Assembly: GCF_020564935.1 (NCBI RefSeq) | Contig: NZ_JAJCXB010000011.1 | Span: 1-64,000 of the forward strand | Direction of reading: 5' to 3' | Length of the DNA stretch: 64,000 bases | Source: Streptomyces pinistramenti | GTDB lineage: Bacteria > Actinomycetota > Actinomycetes > Streptomycetales > Streptomycetaceae | Part shown: positions 1-7,898 of the stretch, in pieces | How the letters are laid out: every line of letters begins with the position of its first letter | Numbering within the stretch: the stretch's first letter is position 1 | Position numbers and translations under genes: made by a program | Notes under the pieces: generated by a model | Seen by the model: the letters and a program-made list of their open reading frames with translations, nothing else | What the model was told of the DNA's origin: nothing | The model's database searches: none

Positions 1-107
1 GGCGGGCCCCCCGCCCCCCCACCGCTGTGACATGGCGCTTTGCGGGGAACCTGTCGGGGCGAGGGGGGTGCGGAAGATCCGGAATCCGCCCATGCGAAAC
101 TTTTCAC

Positions 108-722
108 ATGAGTGCCTGCCGCGCCCCTCGCCGCCTCACCGGCCGCCGTCGCATCACCCTGCTCGCCGCGGGGACCGCGCTCGCGTCGCTGACGCTGACC
201 GCCTGCGGGGACGGCACGTCGGGCGGTTCGGCGCAGACCCGGTTCGTCCAGGGAAAGAACGGCGTCGCCACGGTCGCTGCGGGCGACCGGCAGAAAGCGC
301 CCGACATCTCCGGTGAGACCACCAGAGGAAAGCAGCTGGACATCGCGGATTACCGCGGCAAGGTCGTCGTCCTCAATGTCTGGGGATCGTGGTGCGGGCC
401 GTGCATCGCCGAGGCGCCGAATTTCGCCGAGGTCGCCAACGACACCAAGGGCAAGGGCGTCCAGTTCGTCGGGATCAACACCCGGGATTCCGAGAAGTCC
501 CAGGCGACGAGCTTCGAGGATCAGCACAAGATGCCGTATCCGAGCCTTTTCGACCCGACCGGGAAGCTGATGCTGCGTTTCCCGAAGGGCAGTCTCAACC
601 CGCAGTCGATTCCCTCCACGATCGCCATCGACCGGCACGGCAGGATCGCCGCGCGGTCCATCGGTCCGCTGGCCGAGGACGACCTGCGCAAGATGATCAA
701 GCCGCTGATCGCCGAGAAGTGA
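108..722 (+). CDS. resA: ResA/TlpA-like thiol-disulfide oxidoreductase lipoprotein
   Basis: Extracytoplasmic thioredoxin-fold reductant that keeps the apocytochrome c CXXCH cysteines reduced for haem ligation (system II). The start at 108 gives a basic N-region, a hydrophobic stretch and a lipobox (LTAC) with Cys33, so it should be a membrane-anchored lipoprotein. An earlier in-frame ATG at 27 would add 27 residues that fit no signal peptide. The redox motif WCGPC puts the active cysteines at 96 and 99. The cis-proline loop (SIPST) has Pro169. Length (204 aa) is normal. It is first of four same-strand genes, 4 nt before ccdA, which supplies its electrons. Confidence 0.93.
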   Translation: MSACRAPRRLTGRRRITLLAAGTALASLTLTACGDGTSGGSAQTRFVQGKNGVATVAAGDRQKAPDISGETTRGKQLDIADYRGKVVVLNVWGSWCGPCIAEAPNFAEVANDTKGKGVQFVGINTRDSEKSQATSFEDQHKMPYPSLFDPTGKLMLRFPKGSLNPQSIPSTIAIDRHGRIAARSIGPLAEDDLRKMIKPLIAEK

Positions 723-726
723 TCCA

Positions 727-1488
727 GTGATCGCGCTCGCCGCCGCCACGCAGAACCAGACCGTCCTGACCGGCGCCCTGCTGGCCGCCGTGCCCGTCGC
801 GCTGCTCGGCGGCCTGGTCTCCTTCTTCTCGCCCTGCGTACTGCCGCTCGTACCGGGCTACATGTCCTACGTCACGGGTGTCACGGGCACCGACCTCGCC
901 GAGGCCAAGCGCGGCCGGATGCTGGCCGGCGCCCTGCTGTTCGTCCTCGGCTTCACCGCCGTCTTCGTCTCCGGCGGCGCGCTCTTCGGGTTCTTCGGGC
1001 AGCGGCTCCAGGACAACAAGGAGATCATCTCCCGTGTCCTGGGCGGCCTGATGATCCTGCTCGGGCTGGCCTTCGCCGGTGTGCTCAAGCGCTTCGGCCA
1101 GCGCGAGCTGCGTTTCCACAGGAAACCCACGATGGGTCTGGTCGGCGCGCCGGTGCTCGGGGTGCTCTTCGGCGTCGGCTGGACGCCGTGCCTGGGCCCC
1201 ACCCTCACCGCCGTCAACACCCTCGCGTTCAACCAGGCCAGCGCGGGCCGCGGCGCCCTGCTGACCGTCGTCTACTGCCTGGGCCTCGGCCTGCCGTTCG
1301 TGTTCGTGGCGCTGGCGTTCCGGCGGGCGCTCGGCGCGTTCGGCTGGGTCAAGCGCCACTACGTGTGGGTGATGCGGGCCGGCGGCGGCATGATGGTCGC
1401 GCTCGGCATCCTCCTGGTCACCGGCGTCTGGGACAGCCTGATGTCCGAGCTGCAGAGCTGGACGCAAAGCTTCACCGTTGGGATCTGA
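727..1488 (+). CDS. ccdA: Cytochrome c biogenesis membrane protein CcdA
   Basis: Polytopic membrane protein that moves reducing equivalents from cytoplasmic thioredoxin to ResA. It has about six hydrophobic helices. The two family-defining cysteines lie in the helix motifs FFSPCVLPL (near residue 37) and WTPCLGP (near residue 156). The GTG start follows the resA stop by 4 nt and the 253-aa length is typical. It lies in the resA-ccdA-resB-ccsB operon, with resB 3 nt downstream of its stop. No recognisable extra domain. Confidence 0.95.
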   Translation: MIALAAATQNQTVLTGALLAAVPVALLGGLVSFFSPCVLPLVPGYMSYVTGVTGTDLAEAKRGRMLAGALLFVLGFTAVFVSGGALFGFFGQRLQDNKEIISRVLGGLMILLGLAFAGVLKRFGQRELRFHRKPTMGLVGAPVLGVLFGVGWTPCLGPTLTAVNTLAFNQASAGRGALLTVVYCLGLGLPFVFVALAFRRALGAFGWVKRHYVWVMRAGGGMMVALGILLVTGVWDSLMSELQSWTQSFTVGI

Positions 1489-1491
1489 TTG

Positions 1492-3354
1492 ATGTCCACC
1501 AAGACCGACACCCCCCGCGACCCGGGCTCGGGCCCGGAGACCGGCGCGCAGCCGGCGGGGGACGCGGGCACGGATCTCGGCGCGGCCGGATCCCAGCTCT
1601 CCACCGCACCCAAGGAAGAGATCAGCTTCCCCTCGCTCGGCCCGGTCGGCTGGGCGCGGTGGTTCTGGCGGCAGCTCACCTCGATGCGGGTCGCGCTGCT
1701 GCTGCTCTTCCTGCTCTCGATCGGGGCGATCCCCGGCTCGCTGATTCCGCAGACCAGCATCGACCCGGTCAAGGTCGACTCCTTCAAGGCCGACCATCCG
1801 ACGCTCTCCGGGATCTACGACAAGCTGGGGATGTTCCACGTCTACAGCTCGGTGTGGTTCTCCGCGATCTACCTGCTGCTGTTCATCTCCCTCATCGGCT
1901 GCATCGTGCCCCGCACCTGGCAGTTCGTCGGGCAGCTGCGCGCCCGCCCGCCGGGCGCGCCCAGCCGCCTGACCCGGCTGCCCGCGTACACGACCTGGCG
2001 CACCGAGGCCGACCCCGACGCGGTGCTCGGCGCGGCCCACAGGCTGCTGAAGAAGCGCCGGTTCCGGGCCGACCGTGCCGGTACGGCGGTGGCGGCCGAG
2101 AAGGGCTACCTGCGCGAGGTCGGCAACCTCGTCTTCCACCTCGCGCTGATCGTGCTGCTGGTCGCGTTCGCCGTCGGCAGCCTGTGGAAGTCCGAGGGCG
2201 GCAAGCTGGTCACCGAGGGCGACGGCTTCGCCAACAGCCTCACCCAGTACGACGACTTCAAGTCCGGGCCGTTCTTCGACACGGACACGATGGAGCCGTA
2301 CGGCTTCACGCTCGACAAGTTCGACGCGACGTACGAGCGGACCGGTCCCGAACGCGGCACCCCGCGCACCTTCCGGGCCAACGTCACGTACTACACCGGC
2401 GCGGACGGCAAGGAGCACAGGACCTCGATCGAGGTGAACGAGCCGCTTGAGATCGCGGGCTCCAAGATCTACCTGCTCAGCCACGGCTATGCGCCGGAGG
2501 TCAGCGTCAAGGACGGCCGCGGCAAGGTCGTCTACGACGGTGCGGTGCCCTTCCTGACGCAGGACCCGAAGAACTTCACCTCGACCGGTGTGGTGAAGGT
2601 GCCGGGCGCGGAGACGAAGGACGGCAAGCGCAACCAGCTGGGCTTCCAGGGCTTCTTCGTGCCGACGTTCGGCGGCAAGGGCTCCGGGTCGATGTTCTCG
2701 CAGTTCCCCGCGCTGGACTATCCGGTGCTGACGCTCACCGCCTACCACGGCGACCTCGGCCTGGACTCCGGGCTGCCGCAGAGCGTCTACCAGCTCGACC
2801 AGAAGAACCTCAAGCAGTACTCCGCCAAGGGCAAGAAGCTGGCGAAGATGATGCTGCCGGGCGAGACGATGAAGCTGCCCGACGGCGACGGGTCGATCAC
2901 CTTCAAGGGTGTCAAGACCTGGGCCAGCTTCAAGATCACCCACCAGCCGGGCAACGGGCTCGCGCTGGGCGGGGCGGTGGCGGTCCTGCTGGGCCTGGCG
3001 GGCTCGCTGTTCATCCAGCGCCGCAGGGTCTGGGTCCGTGCGGTACGCGGCGCCGACGGCGTCACCGTCGTCGAGATCGCGGGCCTGGGCCGCAGCGAGT
3101 CGGCCCGGCTGCCGGAGGAGATCGCCGACCTGGCCGTGGCGCTGGCACCCGACGCCCCCGCGGTGCCGGATCCGGAGCCTGAGACGGAGACGGAGACGGA
3201 GACGGAGACGGCGGCGGACGCCGGACCGGACGCCGCCCCCGGCACCGACGGCGGCTCCGGGGCGCACCCCTCCGCAGGCCCCGAACCCGAAGTCCCGGCG
3301 CAGCCCACCGACTCCGCCGAACCTGCTGATCCCTCCGAAGGAGCGCGCGCGTGA
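1492..3354 (+). CDS. resB: Cytochrome c biogenesis protein ResB
   Basis: Membrane half of the system II cytochrome c synthase (ResB-CcsB), which delivers haem to apocytochrome outside the membrane. It shows a variable N-terminal segment, hydrophobic helices near residues 60-80, 120-140 and 205-225, a large extracytoplasmic domain and a final helix near residue 490. The last ~90 residues are acidic, Pro/Ala/Glu-rich and contain a perfect Thr-Glu dipeptide repeat encoded by a hexanucleotide tandem repeat, so they are probably disordered. ATG at 1492 is preferred over the adjacent TTG at 1489. The stop overlaps the GTG of ccsB by 4 nt. Confidence 0.93.
   Translation: MSTKTDTPRDPGSGPETGAQPAGDAGTDLGAAGSQLSTAPKEEISFPSLGPVGWARWFWRQLTSMRVALLLLFLLSIGAIPGSLIPQTSIDPVKVDSFKADHPTLSGIYDKLGMFHVYSSVWFSAIYLLLFISLIGCIVPRTWQFVGQLRARPPGAPSRLTRLPAYTTWRTEADPDAVLGAAHRLLKKRRFRADRAGTAVAAEKGYLREVGNLVFHLALIVLLVAFAVGSLWKSEGGKLVTEGDGFANSLTQYDDFKSGPFFDTDTMEPYGFTLDKFDATYERTGPERGTPRTFRANVTYYTGADGKEHRTSIEVNEPLEIAGSKIYLLSHGYAPEVSVKDGRGKVVYDGAVPFLTQDPKNFTSTGVVKVPGAETKDGKRNQLGFQGFFVPTFGGKGSGSMFSQFPALDYPVLTLTAYHGDLGLDSGLPQSVYQLDQKNLKQYSAKGKKLAKMMLPGETMKLPDGDGSITFKGVKTWASFKITHQPGNGLALGGAVAVLLGLAGSLFIQRRRVWVRAVRGADGVTVVEIAGLGRSESARLPEEIADLAVALAPDAPAVPDPEPETETETETETAADAGPDAAPGTDGGSGAHPSAGPEPEVPAQPTDSAEPADPSEGARA
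3181..3210 (+). repeat. Hexanucleotide tandem repeat (GAGACG)5
   Basis: Five perfect copies of GAGACG in frame within the resB tail, encoding alternating Glu-Thr. Each unit gain or loss keeps the frame, so the tail can change length without breaking the gene. Confidence 0.95.
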
Positions 3355-4436
3355 ACATCGCGGCCGCAGCCAACGAGACACTGGCGCACAACAGCAATCT
3401 GCTGGTCTATTCGGCGATGGCTGTCTACACCCTGGCCTTCCTCGCGCACATGGCAGAGTGGGTGTTCGGCAGCCGCAGCAAGGTGGGCCGCACCGCCGCT
3501 GCGCTGACCGGCCAGGCGAAGGCGCCCGCCGCGGTGGCCGTACGGACGGCGGCCAAGGGCGGCACGGCGGTGCTGGAGCGGCCGAAGGTCATCACCCGCT
3601 CGGCGCCCGGCAGCCGCGACGTCCCGGACGGGCCCGGCGCGGCCGGCGGCACCGAGAAGGGCGACCTCTACGGCCGGATCGCCATCTCGCTGACCGTCCT
3701 GGCCTGGGCGCTGCACGTCGGCGGTGTGGTCACCCGCGCGCTGTCCGTACAGCGGGCCCCCTGGGGCAACATGTACGAGTTCTCCACGACCTTCGCGGCG
3801 GTCGCGGTCAGCGCGTACCTGATCCTGCTGGCGCTCAAGAAGAACGTCCGCTGGATCGGCCTGCCGCTGGTCACCACGGTGCTGCTGGACCTGGGCCTGG
3901 CCGTGTCCGTGCTCTACACCGCCAGCGACCAGCTGGTGCCCGCGCTGCACTCGTACTGGCTGTGGATCCACGTCAGCTGCGCGATCATCTCCGGCGCGGT
4001 GCTCTACCTCGGTGCCGTCGCGACGCTGCTCTTCCTCTTCCGCGACCGCTACGAAGCCAAGCTCGCCGACCCGACGGGCAAGCAGCCGGGCGCGTTCGCG
4101 ACCTCGGTGCTGGAGCGGCTGCCCGCCGCCTCCTCGCTCGACAAGTTCGCCTACCGCGTCAACGCCACGGTCTTCCCGCTGTGGACGTTCACCATCATCG
4201 CGGGCGCCATCTGGGCCGGGGCCGCCTGGGGCCGCTACTGGGGCTGGGATCCCAAGGAGGTCTGGTCCTTCATCACCTGGGTCGCCTACGCCTGCTACCT
4301 GCACGCCCGCGCCACCGCCGGCTGGAAGGGCCGCAAGGCCGCCTGGCTGGGCCTGATCGCGTTCTGCTGCTACCTCTTCAACTACTACGGCGTGAACATC
4401 TTCGTCACCGGTCTGCACTCCTACGCCGGAGTCTGA
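3351..4436 (+). CDS. ccsB: Cytochrome c biogenesis protein CcsB (CcsA/ResC family)
   Basis: Haem-handling partner of ResB in system II. The GTG start overlaps the resB stop (GTGA), implying translational coupling. The 361-aa protein has about eight hydrophobic helices and, near residue 300, the Trp-rich haem motif WGRYWGWDPKEVWSF that defines the CcsA/CcmC/CcmF superfamily. Candidate haem-ligand histidines lie near residues 200 (SYWLWIHVSC) and 356 (GLHSY). A soluble Ala/Lys-rich loop of ~80 residues follows the first helix, as in other actinomycete homologues. Last gene of the operon, closed by a hairpin. Confidence 0.94.
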   Translation: MNIAAAANETLAHNSNLLVYSAMAVYTLAFLAHMAEWVFGSRSKVGRTAAALTGQAKAPAAVAVRTAAKGGTAVLERPKVITRSAPGSRDVPDGPGAAGGTEKGDLYGRIAISLTVLAWALHVGGVVTRALSVQRAPWGNMYEFSTTFAAVAVSAYLILLALKKNVRWIGLPLVTTVLLDLGLAVSVLYTASDQLVPALHSYWLWIHVSCAIISGAVLYLGAVATLLFLFRDRYEAKLADPTGKQPGAFATSVLERLPAASSLDKFAYRVNATVFPLWTFTIIAGAIWAGAAWGRYWGWDPKEVWSFITWVAYACYLHARATAGWKGRKAAWLGLIAFCCYLFNYYGVNIFVTGLHSYAGV

Positions 4437-4452
4437 TCCCCCGTCGGTACAC

Positions 4453-4482
4453 CGGAGGCGGCCCGCGGACGGGCCGCCTCCG
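4453..4482. terminator. Hairpin between convergent ccsB and phospholipase gene
   Basis: Perfect 13-bp inverted repeat (4453-4465 / 4470-4482) with a 4-nt loop (CGGA). It sits between two convergent stop codons and could end transcription from both sides. There is no long T-run. Confidence 0.75.
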
Positions 4483-4497
4483 ACGCGTTTCCAGGGG

Positions 4498-5925
4498 TCA
4501 GCGGCGCTTGCGCCCGCCGCGTTCCTGGCGCGGCGGGTGCTGGCCGCCGCCCGGCAGCGCCGGCTTGGGCAGATGCGCCACGTCCCACTGGGCCTCGGCC
4601 AGCTGCCGCGCGGTGTCGTGCGGCAGCCGCGGCGGCCGGTGCGCCGCGTTCCGGAAGCCGAACGCCGAGGTCAGGTCGCCGAAGGTGGACCGCCGCCAGT
4701 TGCTGATGTTGGGCTCGTGGACACCGGTGAAGCGCTCCAGGAACTGGAGCACGGAGGTGTGGTCGAACGGGTCGCCCGCCGCCCAGCCGCCGACCGTCCA
4801 CGGCGAGATGATCATGCAGGGCACGCGGAAGCCGCCGCCGATGGGCAGGCCGCCGACGAACTCGTCCGGAGTGCCGGCCGGCGGGGTGGGCGGCGGCACG
4901 TGGTCGAAGAGCCCGTCGTTCTCGTCGTAGTTGAGGATGAAGGCGGTCTTGCGCCAGACCTTGGGGTTGGACGCGATGGCCTCGATCTTCTTGGCGACGA
5001 AGTCGGCGCCGGCGGCCGGCAGGTAGTCCGGGTGCTCGGACTGGTGGCTGGTGGGGATCAGCCAGGACACCGCCGGCAGCCGGTCGTTGCGGGCGTCGTC
5101 CTCGAACGTGCCGGCCGGCTGCGGCCGCACCCCCTTCTCGTACAGCGCCTCACCGGGCTTGGCGTTCCGGAAGTTCTGGAACTGCTCCAGGAGGTTGCAG
5201 CCGTAGTCGTCCTCCTCCTGGTAGACCTTCCAGCTGACCTTGGCCGCCTCCAGGCGCTCGGCGTACGTCGTCCAGCGGTACGGCTTCGGCGCGGTGTTGT
5301 TGAGGATCGGGCCGCCGTGCCTGCCGCCCGGGTCGAGGGTGCCGGTCATCCAGTACAGCCGGTTGGGCCAGGTCGGCCCGAAGACCGAGCAGAAGTAGTT
5401 GTCGCAGAGCGTGAAAGCCTCGGCGAGGGCGAACTGGAAGGGGATGTCCTGGCGGTTGTGGTAGCCCATCACGTACGGCCCGTTGACGCCGTCGGCCTTG
5501 CGGTGCGCGGGCAGCCAGCGGTCCATCTTGCCGCCGTTCCATGCCTCGTGCTGGACCGACCAGGCGTGGCTGGTGGACGGGATGGCCTGGGCGCTGGAGG
5601 TGTGGGTGTTGAGGCGGAACGGCAGCAGGTAGCCGTCCGGGTTCACCGCGTCCGGCTGGTGGAAGACGGAACGGCCGTCGGAGAGCGTGAGCGCGTCCGG
5701 GTCGGCGAAGCCCCGGACGCCGCGCAGGGTGCCGAAGTAGTGGTCGAAGGACCGGTTCTCCTGCATGAGGAGGACGACGTGTTCGATGTCGCCCAGCCCG
5801 CCGTGCCGGGGCGGCCCTGCGGCCACGGCCTTCTGGACGCTCGGAGGCAGCAGCGACAGCGCCGTGGCGCCGCCGATCGCGCCGGCGGCGGAACCGAGGA
5901 GTCTGCGTCGGGTCATATCGGGCAT
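4498..5925 (-). CDS. Tat-exported phospholipase C / phosphoesterase family protein
   Basis: Alkaline-phosphatase-superfamily phosphoesterase of the non-haemolytic phospholipase C/AcpA group, expected to hydrolyse phosphodi- or monoesters outside the cell. The N-terminus carries a twin-arginine signal (MTRRRLLG) and hydrophobic stretch. The catalytic segment MQENRSFDHYFGTLRG, with metal-binding Glu-Asn, follows near residue 50. Later motifs include the LTGTLDPGG region and NYDENDGLFDHV, which supplies metal ligands. I chose ATG 5925 because GGGAG lies about 8 nt upstream; a GTG at 5934 would overlap that site. It lacks the long C-terminal domains of haemolytic PLCs. Substrate unknown. Confidence 0.85.
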   Translation of the reverse strand: MPDMTRRRLLGSAAGAIGGATALSLLPPSVQKAVAAGPPRHGGLGDIEHVVLLMQENRSFDHYFGTLRGVRGFADPDALTLSDGRSVFHQPDAVNPDGYLLPFRLNTHTSSAQAIPSTSHAWSVQHEAWNGGKMDRWLPAHRKADGVNGPYVMGYHNRQDIPFQFALAEAFTLCDNYFCSVFGPTWPNRLYWMTGTLDPGGRHGGPILNNTAPKPYRWTTYAERLEAAKVSWKVYQEEDDYGCNLLEQFQNFRNAKPGEALYEKGVRPQPAGTFEDDARNDRLPAVSWLIPTSHQSEHPDYLPAAGADFVAKKIEAIASNPKVWRKTAFILNYDENDGLFDHVPPPTPPAGTPDEFVGGLPIGGGFRVPCMIISPWTVGGWAAGDPFDHTSVLQFLERFTGVHEPNISNWRRSTFGDLTSAFGFRNAAHRPPRLPHDTARQLAEAQWDVAHLPKPALPGGGQHPPRQERGGRKRR

Positions 5926-6114
5926 AGGTGGCACTCTCCCTGTGTCGCGTGAGACCGCAGTGGGACGACCCGACTGTCTCGGCGGGTGGGTTGCACGGGC
6001 AGGGGGAGATGGCTGAACTATGTGTCAAATGGCTATGAACAGGCGCCAGTTGGCTGGGAAAAGCTACGACATGTACGCCGATTGGTGCAGTGCGGGAGTT
6101 TCGGGTGGCGCAGG

Positions 6115-6693
6115 TTAGGGACGCTCGTCGGGCAGCAGCGCGGCGGCGGCCGCTGTGTTACCGGCCCGCACCAGGGCGTGGATCTCGTGGGCCAGCGGCG
6201 TCACGTCCGTGATGCCGGTCGTCCATTCGTCGGCGTAGCGCCCGGACGCGTCCCCGGACAGGCCGAGTTGCAGCGAGCGGTGGCCCAACGGCCGCAGCAG
6301 CAGGTCCCGTTCGGGATCCCACTGCACCCGTACCGGCGACTTTTTCACCTGCCGCTGCCAGGTGGCGCGGTCGGTGTGCACGTCGGGGTCGTAGCGCGAG
6401 AGGCAGGACGTGCGCAGCGCGGTGTCGAAGCCGGCCCGGTCGATCTCGATGGCGAGCACGGTCTCCTGGCCGGGCTTGGTGCCCCAGCCGGAGCGGTACA
6501 TCATCCACAGGAACGACGGTTTGATCCAGGTCATCCGCTCCCGCTTCCAGGCCGCGGGGAAGCGCCCGTCGCGGGCGGCGGGAACGCCAAGTTCGGGCGC
6601 GTACGCCTGATGGACGGTGACGGTCCTGGTGGTGTGCAGGGCACGGACGCGGCGCACGGGTTCGGTGGCCGGTGGGGTGTGATCAGGGGACAT
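6115..6693 (-). CDS. DUF4291 family protein
   Basis: 192-aa cytoplasmic protein with the conserved DUF4291 core: RALHTTRTVTVHQAY near residue 16, the hallmark WIKPSFLWMMYRSGW near residues 56-70, and KPGQETVLAIEI just after. The biochemical role is not established. It faces the same way as the deaminase upstream, separated by 75 nt, so co-transcription is possible. No signal peptide or membrane segment. Only a weak ribosome site precedes the ATG. Confidence 0.85.
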   Translation of the reverse strand: MSPDHTPPATEPVRRVRALHTTRTVTVHQAYAPELGVPAARDGRFPAAWKRERMTWIKPSFLWMMYRSGWGTKPGQETVLAIEIDRAGFDTALRTSCLSRYDPDVHTDRATWQRQVKKSPVRVQWDPERDLLLRPLGHRSLQLGLSGDASGRYADEWTTGITDVTPLAHEIHALVRAGNTAAAAALLPDERP

Positions 6694-6768
6694 GGCGGAT
6701 CAGCCTGCCGCAGCGCGGCGGGTGCGGGCCACCGGATTGCGCGCGCCCGGCGCTCCGGCGGCGCCGGC

Positions 6769-7329
6769 TCACTCGGCGCCGATGTCCTCGTTCCACAGCG
6801 CCGGATGCGCGCCGATGAAGTCCCGCATCATCGCCGCGCACTCCGGATCGTCCAGCACCACGATCCGTACGCCGTGCCGGGCGAGCCAGTCGTGTCCGCC
6901 GTGGAACGTCCTGGCCTCGCCGACGACCAGCCGGGAGATGCCGAACTGCCGTACCAGGCCGCTGCAGTACCAGCAGGGCGAGAGCGTGGTGACCATCGTC
7001 GTGCCGCGGTAGCTGCGCTGCCGTCCTGCCGCGCGGAAGGCCGCGGTCTCGGCGTGCGCGGACGGATCGCCGTCCTGGACCCGGCGGTTGCGGCCACGGC
7101 CGAGCAGGGTGCCGTCCGGGCCGTAGAGGGCGGCGCCGACCGGGATGCCGCCTTCGCCGAGTCCGGCGCGTGCTTCGGCGAGTGCCGTCGCCAGCATCGT
7201 GCGGGAGTGCTCCTGGAGGTGCCGCGGGTCGCCCGGCAGGTCCGGTGCGCGGCCGTCGTCGCCGTGCAGCCGCAGGGCGTCGCGGTCCTGCGCCATGCCC
7301 TGCCGTCCGTGCTCCGGTCCCTGGTCCAT
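6769..7329 (-). CDS. Cytosine-deaminase-like nucleoside/base deaminase
   Basis: Zinc-dependent deaminase of the CDA fold. It shows HAE (zinc ligand and proton shuttle, near residues 90-92) and SPCWYC (two zinc cysteines, near residues 118-123). The C-terminal pattern, with VGEARTFHGG, a D-C-x3-M segment and final WNEDIGAE, resembles yeast cytosine deaminase (Fcy1) more than tRNA adenosine deaminase TadA. A free base such as cytosine, or a related compound such as creatinine, is the likely substrate. The 45 residues before MLATALAEA look non-conserved. ATG 7329 has GAGAGG upstream, but a later start is possible. Confidence 0.78.
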   Translation of the reverse strand: MDQGPEHGRQGMAQDRDALRLHGDDGRAPDLPGDPRHLQEHSRTMLATALAEARAGLGEGGIPVGAALYGPDGTLLGRGRNRRVQDGDPSAHAETAAFRAAGRQRSYRGTTMVTTLSPCWYCSGLVRQFGISRLVVGEARTFHGGHDWLARHGVRIVVLDDPECAAMMRDFIGAHPALWNEDIGAE

Positions 7330-7399
7330 GGCGCAAGCCTCTCAGAGGTGCGCACCGACGGGCGGCCGACGGGCGGCCGGACGCCCCTTGTGCCGCCGG

Positions 7400-7810
7400 T
7401 CAGCTCTGGGTGGGCGGCGGCGTCTCCTCGGGACCGTTCGGGGAGCCGCCCTCCTTGCGGCGCAGCTCGTCCTCGCGGCGGCGCAGGTCGGCTTCCCAGT
7501 CCTTGAGCAGCGACTCGTCCTTCTTGTTCTCGTCCTTGAGCGACTTGAGGAACTCGGGGTTGTCGTCGGGCGCCACCCACCTGGTGCGGTGGTTGCGGTG
7601 CGGGGTGCCGCTGCCGTCGGCGGGCTGCCGGACCTTGCCGGCGACCAGCCAGACGATCGGTCCGACCAGCACCTCGCCGAAGAGCAGGATGATGAGCACC
7701 CAGACGACCTTGGGCAGCCCGCGGACCTGGGACTCGGGGGTGTTGACGCAGTCGATGAACGCGTAGATCCACAGCGCCAGCACCAAGAGGAAGGGCAGAT
7801 ACCTGAGCAT
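7400..7810 (-). CDS. Small membrane protein with PLDc_N domain
   Basis: 136-aa protein with two N-terminal hydrophobic helices (about residues 3-19 and 36-58) in the pattern of the phospholipase D-nuclease N-terminal domain (PLDc_N). A charged, probably cytoplasmic tail follows (Lys/Glu-rich near residues 90-122). No catalytic HKD motif, so it is not itself a phospholipase. It diverges from mqnL with an ~88-bp gap. Confidence 0.8.
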   Translation of the reverse strand: MLRYLPFLLVLALWIYAFIDCVNTPESQVRGLPKVVWVLIILLFGEVLVGPIVWLVAGKVRQPADGSGTPHRNHRTRWVAPDDNPEFLKSLKDENKKDESLLKDWEADLRRREDELRRKEGGSPNGPEETPPPTQS

Positions 7811-7898
7811 GGCGTGAAGATCCCCCTGGACGCGGTGGCGGGCCCGCTGCGGGGCCCGGTGACCCGTCCAGGGTAGTGCGTACCCGATACTGGGACGT

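Noticed and set aside
697-3381. 894-aa open frame on the minus strand opposite ccdA/resB
   Set aside because: Mirror of highly GC-biased codons on the other strand; very Arg/Ala/Gly-rich, no domain, and the plus strand has a clear operon.
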